A stretch of DNA of 64,000 nucleotides from Halomicrobium urmianum (GCF_020217425.1 NZ_CP084090.1:1798001-1862000), one strand, 5' to 3'. Shown: positions 7,269 to 15,148, counted from the first letter of the stretch. Numbers and translations: made by a program. The notes: a model not told the origin generated them from the sequence alone.

Positions 7269-7931
7269 ATGAGTGTCATCGCGGACCTCAGAGTCCCCGC
7301 CCGGGATTTCACCCTGGGCGAGGTCCTGGCGGTCCACGGCGAGGCGACGGTCACGCTGGAGACGATGGTCCCGATCGGGGAGCGCACCGTGCCGCTGTTC
7401 TGGGTCACTGACGAGGCCCGCCCCACCTTCGAGCGCGAGGTCCGCGATCACGAGACGGTCGAGAGCATCCACCAGGTCGAGGTCGAGGATGGAAAGACGC
7501 TCTACGCGCTCGAATGGTCCGCCACGGGGGACAGTCTGTTCTCGGCGTTCCTCGACACGGACGCGAGCCTGTTGCACGCCACCGCGGCGTCTGAGTTCTG
7601 GCAGTTTCAGGCCAGGTTCCAGACCCACGCGGACCTCGCCGCCTTCAAGCGTCGCTGCGACGAGGCGGACGTCACCGTCGAGGTCAACCGGATCTACAAC
7701 CCCACGCGTCCCGACAGCGGCCCCCACTACGGCCTGACCGAACCGCAGCGGGAGGCGCTGGTAGAGGCGGTCCGGAAGGGATACTACGCTATCCCGCGTC
7801 GCATCTCGACGAAGGCGCTGGCCGAGGAACTGGACATCTCCGACCAGGCGACCACCGAGCGGCTCCGTCGGGCGATCATCACGCTGGTCGAACACACGCT
7901 GCTCGCCGTCGAGGAGGAGGTCGACCGGTGA
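7269..7931 (+). CDS. Bat-like transcriptional regulator (HTH_10)
   Basis: 220 residues starting MSVIADLRVPARDFTLGEVL. The N-terminal two thirds is the beta-rich sensor-like region found before HTH_10 in bacterio-opsin activator (Bat) relatives. The C-terminal helix-turn-helix is clear: LTEPQREALVEAVRKGYY about 157-174, then ISTKALAEELDIS and TTERLRRAIITLV. Haloarchaea have many such one-component regulators that answer to light, oxygen or redox state. No PAS or GAF domain is attached, so the signal is unknown. An 8-base inverted repeat surrounds its promoter. Its stop is two bases from the convergent stop of the next gene. Confidence 0.85.
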   Translation: MSVIADLRVPARDFTLGEVLAVHGEATVTLETMVPIGERTVPLFWVTDEARPTFEREVRDHETVESIHQVEVEDGKTLYALEWSATGDSLFSAFLDTDASLLHATAASEFWQFQARFQTHADLAAFKRRCDEADVTVEVNRIYNPTRPDSGPHYGLTEPQREALVEAVRKGYYAIPRRISTKALAEELDISDQATTERLRRAIITLVEHTLLAVEEEVDR

Positions 7932-7933
7932 CG

Positions 7934-8224
7934 CTACCGCTCGACCGCTCCCTTCGTCACGATGAACCCGAGGATCGGCCGTAGCTTCGAGTACGCGTCG
8001 CCCTGCCGAACGGTATCTGCCTCCCGGTCCCACTCGACGAACTCCGCGTCCGCGAGCATCGGGAGGTGGCAGTGGTGGAGCATGGCCCGTCTCGCCTCGG
8101 ACTCTCCGTCCTCGCCGGCGTCAGCACACACCGACGCCGGTCGGACCCGATCCTCGGCGAGCAGCGCAACCAATACGTCCCGCCGGTGCTGATCGGCGAG
8201 CGCCTCGAAGATCTCGTCGTCCAT
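7934..8224 (-). CDS. Winged-helix regulator (DUF7344-type, ArsR-like)
   Basis: 96 residues. Opening MDDEIFEALADQHRRDVLVAL is the typical first helix pair of haloarchaeal winged-helix proteins annotated as DUF7344; a recognition helix follows around RRAMLHHCHLPMLADAEFVEWD, then the wing DREADTVRQGD. No metal or sensor site is evident; Cys33 and Cys52 are isolated. It probably binds DNA as a dimer (family inference). It converges on the Bat-like regulator, so both regulators may belong to one local circuit, though nothing in the sequence shows what they control. Confidence 0.78.
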   Translation of the reverse strand: MDDEIFEALADQHRRDVLVALLAEDRVRPASVCADAGEDGESEARRAMLHHCHLPMLADAEFVEWDREADTVRQGDAYSKLRPILGFIVTKGAVER

Positions 8225-8318
8225 GCCCGTTCGTTTGGTGTCGCCACTCTTGATCGCTTGCCATTGTGTATCATGCAGGGCGACGAGCGGTCGTGAATCC
8301 TCCGAAACGGGCGGAGGC

Positions 8319-8666
8319 CTAGAGGAAGTCCCGGACGTCGGAGTACCACATGTCGTGCTCGTCGGTGGCGTCGATGGCGGCGGCCACGCGGGCGGCGATG
8401 GCGTGCCAGCACAATTGGTCGGGGTCCTCGCGGTCGAGGTTGTACTCGGAGTCGGCGCAGGTGCAGCCGCCGTCCTCGACGACGTACTCGTCCTCGTGAC
8501 CGACGACCACGGTGAAGTCGCGGTACTCCTTGACCCGCCGTTCGCCGACGGCCTCGATGGCCTGCTGGCCGCGGGTGCCGTGGACGGCCACGATGCGGTC
8601 GACTGCCTCGGGGGTGAGCTCGCCCGCGTCCTCGAGTCGTTCGACCCACTCGTCGACCGCGGTCAT
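8319..8666 (-). CDS. SWIM zinc-finger protein
   Basis: 115 residues from MTAVDEWVERLEDAGELTPEAV. The SWIM pattern CxC-n-CxH is complete: CTC near residue 68, then CWHAIA near residue 86, with a long acidic spacer between. SWIM domains bind DNA or protein; in archaea they occur in short stand-alone proteins of unknown role, often with recombination or repair proteins (family knowledge). The first half, with GTRGQQAIEAVGERRVKEY, may be the ligand-facing part. The in-frame ATG at 8693 is less likely because it adds a hydrophobic stub. It is divergent from the Cas4-like nuclease, with 140 bases between starts, which invites a repair-related link (inference). Confidence 0.82.
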   Translation of the reverse strand: MTAVDEWVERLEDAGELTPEAVDRIVAVHGTRGQQAIEAVGERRVKEYRDFTVVVGHEDEYVVEDGGCTCADSEYNLDREDPDQLCWHAIAARVAAAIDATDEHDMWYSDVRDFL

Positions 8667-8806
8667 TGCCCTCGCTAGCGTGAGGACGGCCATAACACCA
8701 CCGCATCGCGCTCTCGGCGACGCAGGGGCGGTCGTTCGCGGAGCGAGCCGACCGACCCGGGTCGCAGTCCCGACCTTCTTGTACCGGGACGGGACCAGGC
8801 CGCCCC

Positions 8807-9457
8807 ATGCACGCCTTCCGAGACCTGGAGGTGGCGGCCTACTGTCCGCGCAAGCTCTACTACCGGCGCCGGGCGGGCGACCCGGCGGTGCCCGACCGCG
8901 TGGCCACGGTCAGGGACCTCGCGTTCAGCTACGAGGAGTTGCTCGACACCGACGCGGCGGTCCTGTCGGCGCCGATCGAACCGGACCCCGCCACCTACCG
9001 CGACCGACTGGAGCGGGCGCGCAGCGAGCTATCGATCTGGGTGGACCTCGTCGATCCCGCGGCTCGCGACGCCTATCTGGAAGGCCGAGAGGCGCGAGGA
9101 ATCGCGCACAAGGTGCTGGACGATCCGCCCGTTCCGTCGCTGGCCTTCGCCGGGCGGCCCCCGGAACAGGGGGTCTGGGAGCCCCAGTCGGTGCGGCTGG
9201 TCGCGGCGGCCAAGGCGCTGGCCTGGGAGCGCGAGCAGCGCGTCGAGCGCGCCGTCGCCGAGTACCCCGCCCACGGCGTGATCCGGCCGATCGACCTGAC
9301 GGCGCGGCGGACCGGCGCCTACCGACGCGCGGTCAGGACCGCCGAGTCCGTCGACGGCCCGCCGGCCCGGACCGACGACGAGGCGAAGTGCGACGCCTGC
9401 GAGTACCGCGACGAGTGCGGGACCAGAACCAGATCGCTGCAGAGTATGCTCGGGTAG
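8807..9457 (+). CDS. Cas4-like / Dna2-type protein, orphan
   Basis: 216 residues starting MHAFRDLEVAAYCPRKLYYRRR. The N-terminal YCPRKLYY and the C-terminal triple-cysteine cluster CDACEYRDECG (about 197-207) are the four iron-sulfur ligands typical of Cas4 and related PD-(D/E)xK exonucleases. A candidate RecB-type core lies between, with GIAHKV near residue 98 and later strands VIRPIDLTARR, but the Asp/Glu-x-Lys signature is not obvious, so nuclease activity is uncertain. There is no CRISPR array or other cas gene in the window, so a role in spacer acquisition is not supported; stand-alone haloarchaeal Cas4-like proteins are known. Confidence 0.72.
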   Translation: MHAFRDLEVAAYCPRKLYYRRRAGDPAVPDRVATVRDLAFSYEELLDTDAAVLSAPIEPDPATYRDRLERARSELSIWVDLVDPAARDAYLEGREARGIAHKVLDDPPVPSLAFAGRPPEQGVWEPQSVRLVAAAKALAWEREQRVERAVAEYPAHGVIRPIDLTARRTGAYRRAVRTAESVDGPPARTDDEAKCDACEYRDECGTRTRSLQSMLG

Positions 9458-9494
9458 CGACGACCGCGCCGTCGCGCAGCGGCCCCGCTACCCG

Positions 9495-10091
9495 TCAGGA
9501 CTGCGGTTGCTCGGCCAGCCATGCGCGGACCTCGTCCGCGACGGCCCCCTCGCGCAGCAGTTCGCCCGCCTCGACGTCGACGACGGTCGAGCCCGTCCCG
9601 CCCTCGGTCTCGCCGTCGTCGACGACGGCCGCGGCGCGCTCGCGGATCCGCTCGTCCAGCTCGTCGACGCGGGTCGCCGAGGGGTTCCCGCTGACGTTCG
9701 CGCTCGTCGCCGTTATCGGCGTCCCGGCGGCCGCCAGCAGATCCAGCGCGACGTCGTGGTCGGGGACGCGCACCCCGACCTGTTCGCGGCCGGCGGTGAG
9801 GACGTCCGGCACGTCGGGGCCGCGTTCGACCACGACCGTCACCGGGCCGGGGAGGAACGCGCGCATGAACCGCTCCTCGCGCTCCGTCGGTTCTGTGTGC
9901 TCGACGGCGGCGTCGACGTCGGGCACCGCCAGCGAGATCGGCTTGTCGCGGCTCCGCTCTTTGGCCTCGAAGACTCGCTCGACGGCCGCGGGGTCGAGCG
10001 CGTCGGCGCCCAGCCCGTACACCGTCTCGGTCGGAAAGACGACGAGGTCGCCGTCGCGGACGGCCGCGGCGGCGTCGGCGACGTCGGTCAT
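9495..10091 (-). CDS. Threonylcarbamoyl-AMP synthase (Sua5/YrdC)
   Basis: 198 residues starting MTDVADAAAAVRDGDLVVFP. YrdC-fold signatures: FPTETVYGLGADALD at 19-33, KERSRDKPISL at about 46-56, PGPVTVV and TATSANVSGNPSA near residue 134. The enzyme makes threonylcarbamoyl-AMP from threonine, bicarbonate and ATP for t6A modification of ANN-decoding tRNAs with the KEOPS complex. The protein is the YrdC-domain form without the extra Sua5 domain. Lies downstream of the redoxin gene on the same strand, 61 bases apart, but no functional tie is evident. Confidence 0.93.
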   Translation of the reverse strand: MTDVADAAAAVRDGDLVVFPTETVYGLGADALDPAAVERVFEAKERSRDKPISLAVPDVDAAVEHTEPTEREERFMRAFLPGPVTVVVERGPDVPDVLTAGREQVGVRVPDHDVALDLLAAAGTPITATSANVSGNPSATRVDELDERIRERAAAVVDDGETEGGTGSTVVDVEAGELLREGAVADEVRAWLAEQPQS

Positions 10092-10152
10092 GTGTGAGCG
10101 TCGGCCGGCGGGCGAGAAAAGCGTTGTCGAACGGTCCGCCGCGGCGTGCCGC

Positions 10153-10668
10153 TCAGCGGAACGCCGACTCGACTTCGTCGTAGTCGGGGAGGTCGGGCCA
10201 CTCCGTGGCGACCCAGGCGTACTCGACCGTGCGGTCGTCGTCGAGCACGAAGACGGCGGGCCGCGGTTCCTCGATCCCTTCCATCCCGTCGAGGTCGTGG
10301 GCGATGCCGTAGGCCTCGGCGACGCCGTTGCCGGGATCGGAGAAGAGTTCGACCTCGCCCTCGAGGTCGCGCTCCTCGAGCAGCCGCTCGTGGGCGTAGG
10401 GCGTCGAGATAGAGAGCCCGACGACGGTGGCGTCCTCGACCCACCCGCGGTCGCGAACCTCGTTCCAGACGTACGTCGCCGGGAAGGCGCCGTCCATGGG
10501 GTGAAAGAGCAGGACGGTCGGGTCGTCCTCGCGCGCGACGACCTCGTCGAGTGAGACGTCTCCCCAGTACTCGTGGTTGACGAGCGGGCGCGTGAAGTCG
10601 GGGGCCTCGTCACCCTCCTCGGGGTGATCGGCGGGGCCGAGGTCGACGACGTCGAAGTCGAGGTCCAT
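10153..10668 (-). CDS. Redoxin-domain protein without cysteine
   Basis: 171 residues beginning MDLDFDVVDLGPADHPEEGD. The thioredoxin-like fold of the AhpC/TSA group is recognisable in EAPDFTRPLV, LLFHPMDGAFPATYVWNEV (56-74) and VVGLSISTPYAHERLLEER. Where a peroxidatic Cys would be, the text is DGAFPATY, and there is no cysteine anywhere in the protein. A classical peroxidase mechanism is therefore not possible; it may bind a partner or ligand instead (inference). Its start overlaps the stop of the glutaredoxin gene as TGATG, so the two are translationally coupled. Together they look like a thiol-related module. Confidence 0.85.
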   Translation of the reverse strand: MDLDFDVVDLGPADHPEEGDEAPDFTRPLVNHEYWGDVSLDEVVAREDDPTVLLFHPMDGAFPATYVWNEVRDRGWVEDATVVGLSISTPYAHERLLEERDLEGEVELFSDPGNGVAEAYGIAHDLDGMEGIEEPRPAVFVLDDDRTVEYAWVATEWPDLPDYDEVESAFR

Positions 10669-11009
10669 CAGGCCTCACCTCCCGTTTCCTCGCGCTCGCT
10701 TCGCGAGCGCTCACCACCGTCGGAGGTCCGCTCCGACGATGATCGGGATCCGTCGGATCCCTCACCGTACTCGCGGTCCAGATACTCCACGATGTTGCCG
10801 CTCTCGCTCATCGTGACGCCGGTGTTCTCGTCGACGATGGCCGGGACCGATCGCTTGCCCGAGATGCGCTTGACGACGTTGCGCTCGGAGTGCATCGGCT
10901 CGACGAAGCGGGACTCGTAGTCGAGACCGTACTCCTGTAGCCGTCGGGTGACCCGCTCGCAGAACGGGCAGGCCTGGAGCCGGTAGAACGTGATAGGCGA
11001 GTCGCTCAT
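10668..11009 (-). CDS. Glutaredoxin-like protein with acidic tail
   Basis: 113 residues starting MSDSPITFYRLQACPFCERV. The CPFC active site is at residues 14-17, followed by GLDYESRFVEP, a cis-Pro strand KRSVPAIVDE near 55 and SESGNIVEYLDREYG. This matches glutaredoxin or the N-terminal domain of glutathione transferases. Haloarchaea lack glutathione and use gamma-glutamylcysteine (established), so the donor would differ. The last 25 residues, rich in Ser, Glu and Arg, form a disordered tail absent from its relative at 34161-34421. Overlaps the redoxin gene downstream by TGATG. Confidence 0.88.
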   Translation of the reverse strand: MSDSPITFYRLQACPFCERVTRRLQEYGLDYESRFVEPMHSERNVVKRISGKRSVPAIVDENTGVTMSESGNIVEYLDREYGEGSDGSRSSSERTSDGGERSRSEREETGGEA

Positions 11010-11063
11010 ACGGGCGACCCTACGTCTAACGTGGGCGTAAGCCCTTCGGCGGCGGACCAAACG

Positions 11064-11070
11064 CTTAATT
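11064..11070 (+). promoter_or_regulatory. TATA-like box for the CNNM/CorC gene
   Basis: CTTAATT preceded by AAACG, 27-33 bases before the ATG at 11097. It also lies in the divergent intergenic region of the glutaredoxin gene (start 11009). Confidence 0.45.
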
Positions 11071-11096
11071 CGGGGCCGACATAAGTTCCCACGCTG

Positions 11097-12512
11097 ATGG
11101 CCTTCGATCCCCCACCAGGAGACGAGTTGCTGGTAGCGCCGCCGCTGCAGACGGAGGTCGGCGGCTTCGTCCTCTCCGACGCGCTGATCACGGCCGTCGG
11201 GATCGCCGTGATCGCCGTTCTCATCGGTCTCTCGGCTTTCTTCTCCTCCTCGGAAATCGCCATGTTCTCCCTGCCGGCCCACCGGCTGGAGTCGCTCGTC
11301 GAGGAGGGCAAGCGGGGAGCGAAGACCCTCAAGAACCTCAAGTCCGATCCCCACCGGTTGCTCGTGACCATTCTGGTCGGCAACAACCTCGTCAACATCG
11401 CTATGTCCTCGATCGCGACGGGGCTGCTCGCGATGTACTTCTCGCAGGGCCTCGCCGTCGCCATCTCGACGTTCGGGATCACGGCGATCGTGCTCCTGTT
11501 CGGCGAGAGCGCGCCGAAGAGCTACGCCGTCGAGAACACCGAGTCGTGGGCGCTGCGGATCGCGCGGCCGCTGAAGCTGGCCGAGCACGTCCTCCTCCCG
11601 CTGATCGTCCTGTTCGACTACCTCACTCGCATCGTCAACAAGATCACCGGCGGCCGGTCGGCCATCGAGACGTCCTACGTCACCCGCGAGGAGATCCAGG
11701 ACATCATCGAGACCGGGGAACGGGAGGGCGTCCTCGACGAGGACGAACGACAGATGCTCCAGCGGACGCTGCGGTTCAACGACACCATCGCCAAGGAGGT
11801 GATGACCCCGCGGCTGGACATGGACGCCATATCGACCGAATCGTCCATCGAAGAGGCCATCGGGGAGTGCATCCACTCCGGGCACGCCCGTCTCCCGGTC
11901 TACGAGGGCAGCCTCGACAACGTCATCGGGGTCGTCAACGTCCGCGACCTCGTCCGGGAGCAGAACTACGGCGAGCGCACCGACGCCGACCTCGCGGACC
12001 TCATCGAACCGACGCTACACGTTCCCGAGTCCAAGAACGTCGACGACCTGCTGACCGAGATGCGCGACCAGCGCCTCCACATGGTGATCGTCATCGACGA
12101 GTTCGGCACCACGGAGGGGCTGGTGACGATGGAGGACCTCACCGAGGAGATCGTCGGCGAGATCCTCGAGGGCGAGGAGGAACAGCCCATCGAGTTCGTC
12201 GCCGACGACACCGCCGTCGTCAAGGGCGAGGTCAACATCGAGGAGGTCAACGAGGCCCTGGAGATCGAACTCCCGGAAGGCCAGGAGTTCGAGACCATCG
12301 CCGGCTTCATCTTCAACCGCGCGGGCCGCCTGGTCGAGGAGGGCGAGCGCATCGAGTACGACGGCGTCGAGATCCGCGTCGAGGACGTCGAGAACACGCG
12401 GATCAAGAAGGCCCGCCTCCAGCGACAGGCCGAGGAGGACGGGGACGAGGCCGAGAGCGAGGCCGCGGACGAATCGGCCCCGGACGCGGACGCCGAAGTC
12501 CCGCCCGAGTAG
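11097..12512 (+). CDS. CNNM/CorC-family membrane protein (DUF21, CBS pair, CorC domain)
   Basis: 471 residues. Domains in order: DUF21 transmembrane region with three or four helices (about 25-190, including AVIAVLIGLSAFFSSSEIAMFSLP), a CBS pair (about 220-345, with MTPRLDMDAI and VTMEDLTEEIVGEIL), and a CorC_HlyC transporter-associated domain (about 360-440, EFVADDTAVVKGEVNIEEVN). A very acidic tail closes the protein. Relatives handle magnesium or other divalent cations, and CBS domains sense adenine nucleotides (family knowledge). The older name hemolysin is misleading. The start is supported by a TATA-like box about 28 bases upstream. Confidence 0.93.
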   Translation: MAFDPPPGDELLVAPPLQTEVGGFVLSDALITAVGIAVIAVLIGLSAFFSSSEIAMFSLPAHRLESLVEEGKRGAKTLKNLKSDPHRLLVTILVGNNLVNIAMSSIATGLLAMYFSQGLAVAISTFGITAIVLLFGESAPKSYAVENTESWALRIARPLKLAEHVLLPLIVLFDYLTRIVNKITGGRSAIETSYVTREEIQDIIETGEREGVLDEDERQMLQRTLRFNDTIAKEVMTPRLDMDAISTESSIEEAIGECIHSGHARLPVYEGSLDNVIGVVNVRDLVREQNYGERTDADLADLIEPTLHVPESKNVDDLLTEMRDQRLHMVIVIDEFGTTEGLVTMEDLTEEIVGEILEGEEEQPIEFVADDTAVVKGEVNIEEVNEALEIELPEGQEFETIAGFIFNRAGRLVEEGERIEYDGVEIRVEDVENTRIKKARLQRQAEEDGDEAESEAADESAPDADAEVPPE

Positions 12513-12587
12513 CCGCCGGACCGATCCGGTCGCTTCCGACCGCCGGTTCGCCACGCGACCGGCACGCCGGCCGCGAACGGCACTGAA

Positions 12588-12595
12588 CTTTTACC
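12588..12595 (+). promoter_or_regulatory. TATA-like box for the cupin gene
   Basis: CTTTTACC, 23-30 bases before the ATG at 12618, implying a leaderless or nearly leaderless transcript. Confidence 0.5.
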
Positions 12596-12617
12596 GGCGA
12601 CTGTCTATCCGTACGAC

Positions 12618-12986
12618 ATGGGATATCGTATCGTGCCGGTCGACGAGATCGATCCGACGCCCGACCGGCCGTCTGTCCAGCGGGCGATCAGCGACGTCGC
12701 GGGACTGGACAACGTCGCCGTCAACCTCTACGAGCCCGAACCGGGCGAGCCGATACCGCTGGCCTACCACTACCACGACGAGCAGGAGGAACTGTTCTAC
12801 GTTCTGGCGGGACGCCTGGTCGTCGAGACGCCGGAGGGCGATCTGGAGGCGACCCGGGGCGAAGTGATCGTGGTCGAACCGGAGAACCCCCAGTACGCCA
12901 GGAACCCCGAAGACGCGTCGGAGACGGCGAAGGTCCTGGCGATCGGCGCGCCGAGCGTCGACGACGTCCACGCCTACGAGGAGTGA
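12618..12986 (+). CDS. Small cupin-domain protein
   Basis: 122 residues. A single double-stranded beta-helix barrel with the two cupin motifs: motif 1 around IPLAYHYHDEQEELFYVLAGRLVVE (histidines near 52-55, Glu near 60) and motif 2 around GEVIVVEPENPQYARNP. The conserved His of motif 2 is replaced by Gln/Tyr, so metal binding may use only part of the usual set. Single-domain cupins bind small ligands or metals and have many roles, so none can be assigned. The stop is one base from the convergent stop of the next gene. Confidence 0.88.
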   Translation: MGYRIVPVDEIDPTPDRPSVQRAISDVAGLDNVAVNLYEPEPGEPIPLAYHYHDEQEELFYVLAGRLVVETPEGDLEATRGEVIVVEPENPQYARNPEDASETAKVLAIGAPSVDDVHAYEE

Positions 12987-12987
12987 C

Positions 12988-13194
12988 TCACTGCGTGACG
13001 GCGTAGGTGAGCGCGAACACCACGATGGCGCCCGTCGCCACGTTCAGCAGCGAGAACTCGACGGTCCCCAGGAAGCTCAGCCCCCAGACGACGAGGGCGG
13101 CGAACGCCGTCGAGAGGACGGCGTTCATCGCCAGCACTACCCGCGGGTCGCCCTCCGATCCTTCCGCGCCCGCGCTGAACCCGTCGTCGCTCAT
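12988..13194 (-). CDS. Two-helix membrane protein coupled to signal peptidase
   Basis: 68 residues starting MSDDGFSAGAEGSEGD. Two hydrophobic segments, VVLAMNAVLSTAFAALVVWGL and LLNVATGAIVVFALTYAVTQ, with a short link SFLGTVEF. The ATG overlaps the stop codon of the signal peptidase gene (TGA within ATGA), so the two are cotranslated. I do not recognise the family; position hints at a membrane accessory role, but nothing more can be said. Confidence 0.7.
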   Translation of the reverse strand: MSDDGFSAGAEGSEGDPRVVLAMNAVLSTAFAALVVWGLSFLGTVEFSLLNVATGAIVVFALTYAVTQ

Positions 13195-13757
13195 AGCCGT
13201 CGAACGCACGGCGCTCCCCTTAGCTCTTTGCCCGCGGACTCGTGGACCGTTGCGCTGACGTCCCCCGGGCCGTCGAGCGCCGGCTGCGGCCAGTCCAGAC
13301 GGTCGGCCGCGCGCCCGAAACCGGGCAGGACCGTCACGTCACCGTCGATCGCGACAGCGTGAGCGAGGATCCGCTCGCGCTCGACCGGCGGCTCGCCGGC
13401 TCGCTGGTCCGTCACCGGATTGGCGTCCCCACGCGTGACGTATCCGTCGGGCGTCCGGTCGACGATCCGGTGGACCACCAGGCCGCCGGGGTCGAGGCCC
13501 TCGGAGCGGTAGACGACGACGTCGCCGATCTTCGGGGGACCGGCGACGGCCGCGGGGACCGCCAGGAACCCGTCGCCCGGCGACAGCGCGGGCGCCATGC
13601 TCCCGCTGTCGACGTAGCTGATCGGCGTCACCGGCATCGCCAGCCCGGCCGCAGCGAGGACGACCAGCAGGGCGGCCGTGACGCGCCCGACGGCGGACCG
13701 CCAGTCGCCATCTCGACGCCGCCGACGCCACGCCCCGCGACGGTGTCGGTCGCTCAC
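13191..13757 (-). CDS. Signal peptidase I (S26B, archaeal type)
   Basis: 188 residues from GTG. An arginine-rich N-terminus RHRRGAWRRRRRDGDW precedes one signal-anchor helix VTAALLVVLAAAGLAMPV. The catalytic serine is in VDSGSMAPALSPGD, the histidine in LVVHRIVDRT and an aspartate in TRGDANPVTDQ. Ser/His/Asp with no lysine is the archaeal and ER form. The enzyme cleaves Sec and Tat signal peptides outside the membrane. Longer in-frame starts up to 13889 exist; the GTG is chosen because the arginine-rich stretch and helix are complete with it. Arginine-rich cytoplasmic N-termini are unusual in the acidic haloarchaeal proteome and suit the positive-inside rule. Confidence 0.9.
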   Translation of the reverse strand: MSDRHRRGAWRRRRRDGDWRSAVGRVTAALLVVLAAAGLAMPVTPISYVDSGSMAPALSPGDGFLAVPAAVAGPPKIGDVVVYRSEGLDPGGLVVHRIVDRTPDGYVTRGDANPVTDQRAGEPPVERERILAHAVAIDGDVTVLPGFGRAADRLDWPQPALDGPGDVSATVHESAGKELRGAPCVRRL

Positions 13758-13912
13758 ATCCCACGTGGTACTCTGGAGGACGATAACTGTTTGCCAGCAA
13801 GTACCGTGATCGATGTCGGTCGCGGCCAGCGGCACCCCAGATCGGTACTGCGAGGCCGGCCGCGACTGCGGCGCCGGTCGCGTCCTCACGGAAGCGCGGC
13901 GAGAAACGGGGG

Positions 13913-13918
13913 TTTAAA
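13913..13918 (+). promoter_or_regulatory. TATA-like box for the small membrane protein at 13944
   Basis: TTTAAA, 26-31 bases before the ATG at 13944, with GAAACGGGG just upstream as a BRE-like element. Confidence 0.5.
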
Positions 13919-13943
13919 GCCGGAGCGGCCCCCATATTCGGGC

Positions 13944-14123
13944 ATGTCAGCCGCGTCTGAGGACGACTCCGTACTCCGGACGGTCACGCCGCTCAGTGAC
14001 GAGCATCTGGACAGCCAGATGGGTGCGTTCGGCTACATCATGGCCGGACTGCTGGTCGTCATCCTGCTGCCCCTGCTACCCGTCGCCGTCCTGATCTGGA
14101 TCGTCTCGCGCGTGCTGGGCTAG
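13944..14123 (+). CDS. Small single-helix membrane protein (DUF7535-like)
   Basis: 59 residues starting MSAASEDDSVLRTVTPLSDE. A polar N-terminus with the motif VLRTVTPL is followed by GAFGYIMAGLLVVILLPLLP and VAVLIWIVSRVLG, probably one long or two tight membrane helices. The motif order agrees with a small haloarchaeal family I recall as DUF7535, of unknown function. Its stop TAG shares the palindrome CTAG with the stop of the convergent ornithine cyclodeaminase gene. Confidence 0.7.
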   Translation: MSAASEDDSVLRTVTPLSDEHLDSQMGAFGYIMAGLLVVILLPLLPVAVLIWIVSRVLG

Positions 14124-15115
14124 CGGTCGGTCCCGACCAGGCCGAACTGCGTCCCGTCGCCGGCCTCGCTCGCGCGCTCGTAAGCGACGTGCGCGGCGGC
14201 CACGTCCTGGACGGCCAGCCCGGTCGAGTCGAAGACGGTGACGCCGTCCTCGGCGGTGCGGCCCTGGACCTGCCCCGCCACGACCGAGCCGAGTTCTGCG
14301 TGGACGTCTGCGTCTCCCAGCAGGCCCTCGCTCCACGGTACGTTGATCTCCCCCGAGTGGGTGCACTGCTCGTAGTCGTCGATGACGATCTTCGCCTCCG
14401 CGAGCACGGCGTCGTCGATCTCGTGTTTCCCGGGCGCGTCGGCGCCGACGGCGTTGACGTGCGTGCGCTCGCCGACGGCCTCGACGATCGGTTCGCGCAC
14501 GGGCGTCACGGTCGAGAGGACGTCGCAGGCCGCGGCCTCGTCGATCGACCCGGCGCGGACGTCGAACCGGTCGGAGAAGTGTTCGACGAACGCCCGCGTC
14601 GCTTCCTCGCGCTGGTCGGCCACTACGACCGCCTCGATGGGCCGTACGTGCGACACCGCCTCCAGTTGCGTGTACGCCTGGTCGCCCGCGCCGACCAGCC
14701 CCATCGACGTCGCGTCCTCGACGGCGAGGTGGTCGGTGGCGACCGCCGACGCAGCGCCGGTGCGTTTCCGCGTCAGAATCGTCCCGTCCATGACCGCCAG
14801 CGGGAAGCCGTTCTCCGGATCGGAGTAGATCACCGTCCCCAGCACGGTCGGCAGGTCGTGGTCCGCGGGGTTGTTCGGGTGGACGTTGACCCACTTGACC
14901 GCCGCCGCGTCCCAGCCCGCCGTCTCGCGGGCGTCGACGTAGGCCGGCATCGACCGGAAGTCGCCCTCGTACTCCGGGAGGTCGACGTAGGACTTCGCAG
15001 GCATGACCGCGTCGCCGCGCGCGTCGGCACCGAAGGCCGCCTCGACGGCCTCGACGACGTCCCCGAGCGGCGTGTGCTCGTCCACCGCCTCGGGACCGAG
15101 AAGGAGCGTCTGCAT
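14120..15115 (-). CDS. Ornithine cyclodeaminase / alanine dehydrogenase family (mu-crystallin)
   Basis: 331 residues starting MQTLLLGPEAVDEHTPLGDV. Family marks: MPAKSYVDLPEYEGDFRSMPAY (substrate site), AVKWVNVHPNNP (about 92-103), TRKRTGAASAVATDHL and the dinucleotide loop LVGAGDQAYTQLEA (about 142-155). C-terminal VFDSTGLAVQDVAAAHVAYERA is conserved. Members convert ornithine to proline, reduce imines or act as NAD-dependent alanine dehydrogenases; sequence alone does not separate these. A TATA box TTTATAAG about 26-33 bases upstream of the ATG supports the start. Confidence 0.9.
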   Translation of the reverse strand: MQTLLLGPEAVDEHTPLGDVVEAVEAAFGADARGDAVMPAKSYVDLPEYEGDFRSMPAYVDARETAGWDAAAVKWVNVHPNNPADHDLPTVLGTVIYSDPENGFPLAVMDGTILTRKRTGAASAVATDHLAVEDATSMGLVGAGDQAYTQLEAVSHVRPIEAVVVADQREEATRAFVEHFSDRFDVRAGSIDEAAACDVLSTVTPVREPIVEAVGERTHVNAVGADAPGKHEIDDAVLAEAKIVIDDYEQCTHSGEINVPWSEGLLGDADVHAELGSVVAGQVQGRTAEDGVTVFDSTGLAVQDVAAAHVAYERASEAGDGTQFGLVGTDR

Positions 15116-15139
15116 GCCCGATACATCGCGGTGCCGACA

Positions 15140-15148
15140 CTTATAAAC
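15140..15148 (-). promoter_or_regulatory. TATA box for ornithine cyclodeaminase
   Basis: On the minus strand GTTTATAAG, 25-33 bases before the ATG at 15115; a near-consensus archaeal TATA element. Confidence 0.6.

Noticed and set aside
8807-9457. Calling this gene part of a CRISPR-Cas system
   Set aside because: No array or other cas gene is present in 64 kb, and the nuclease motif is not clear.
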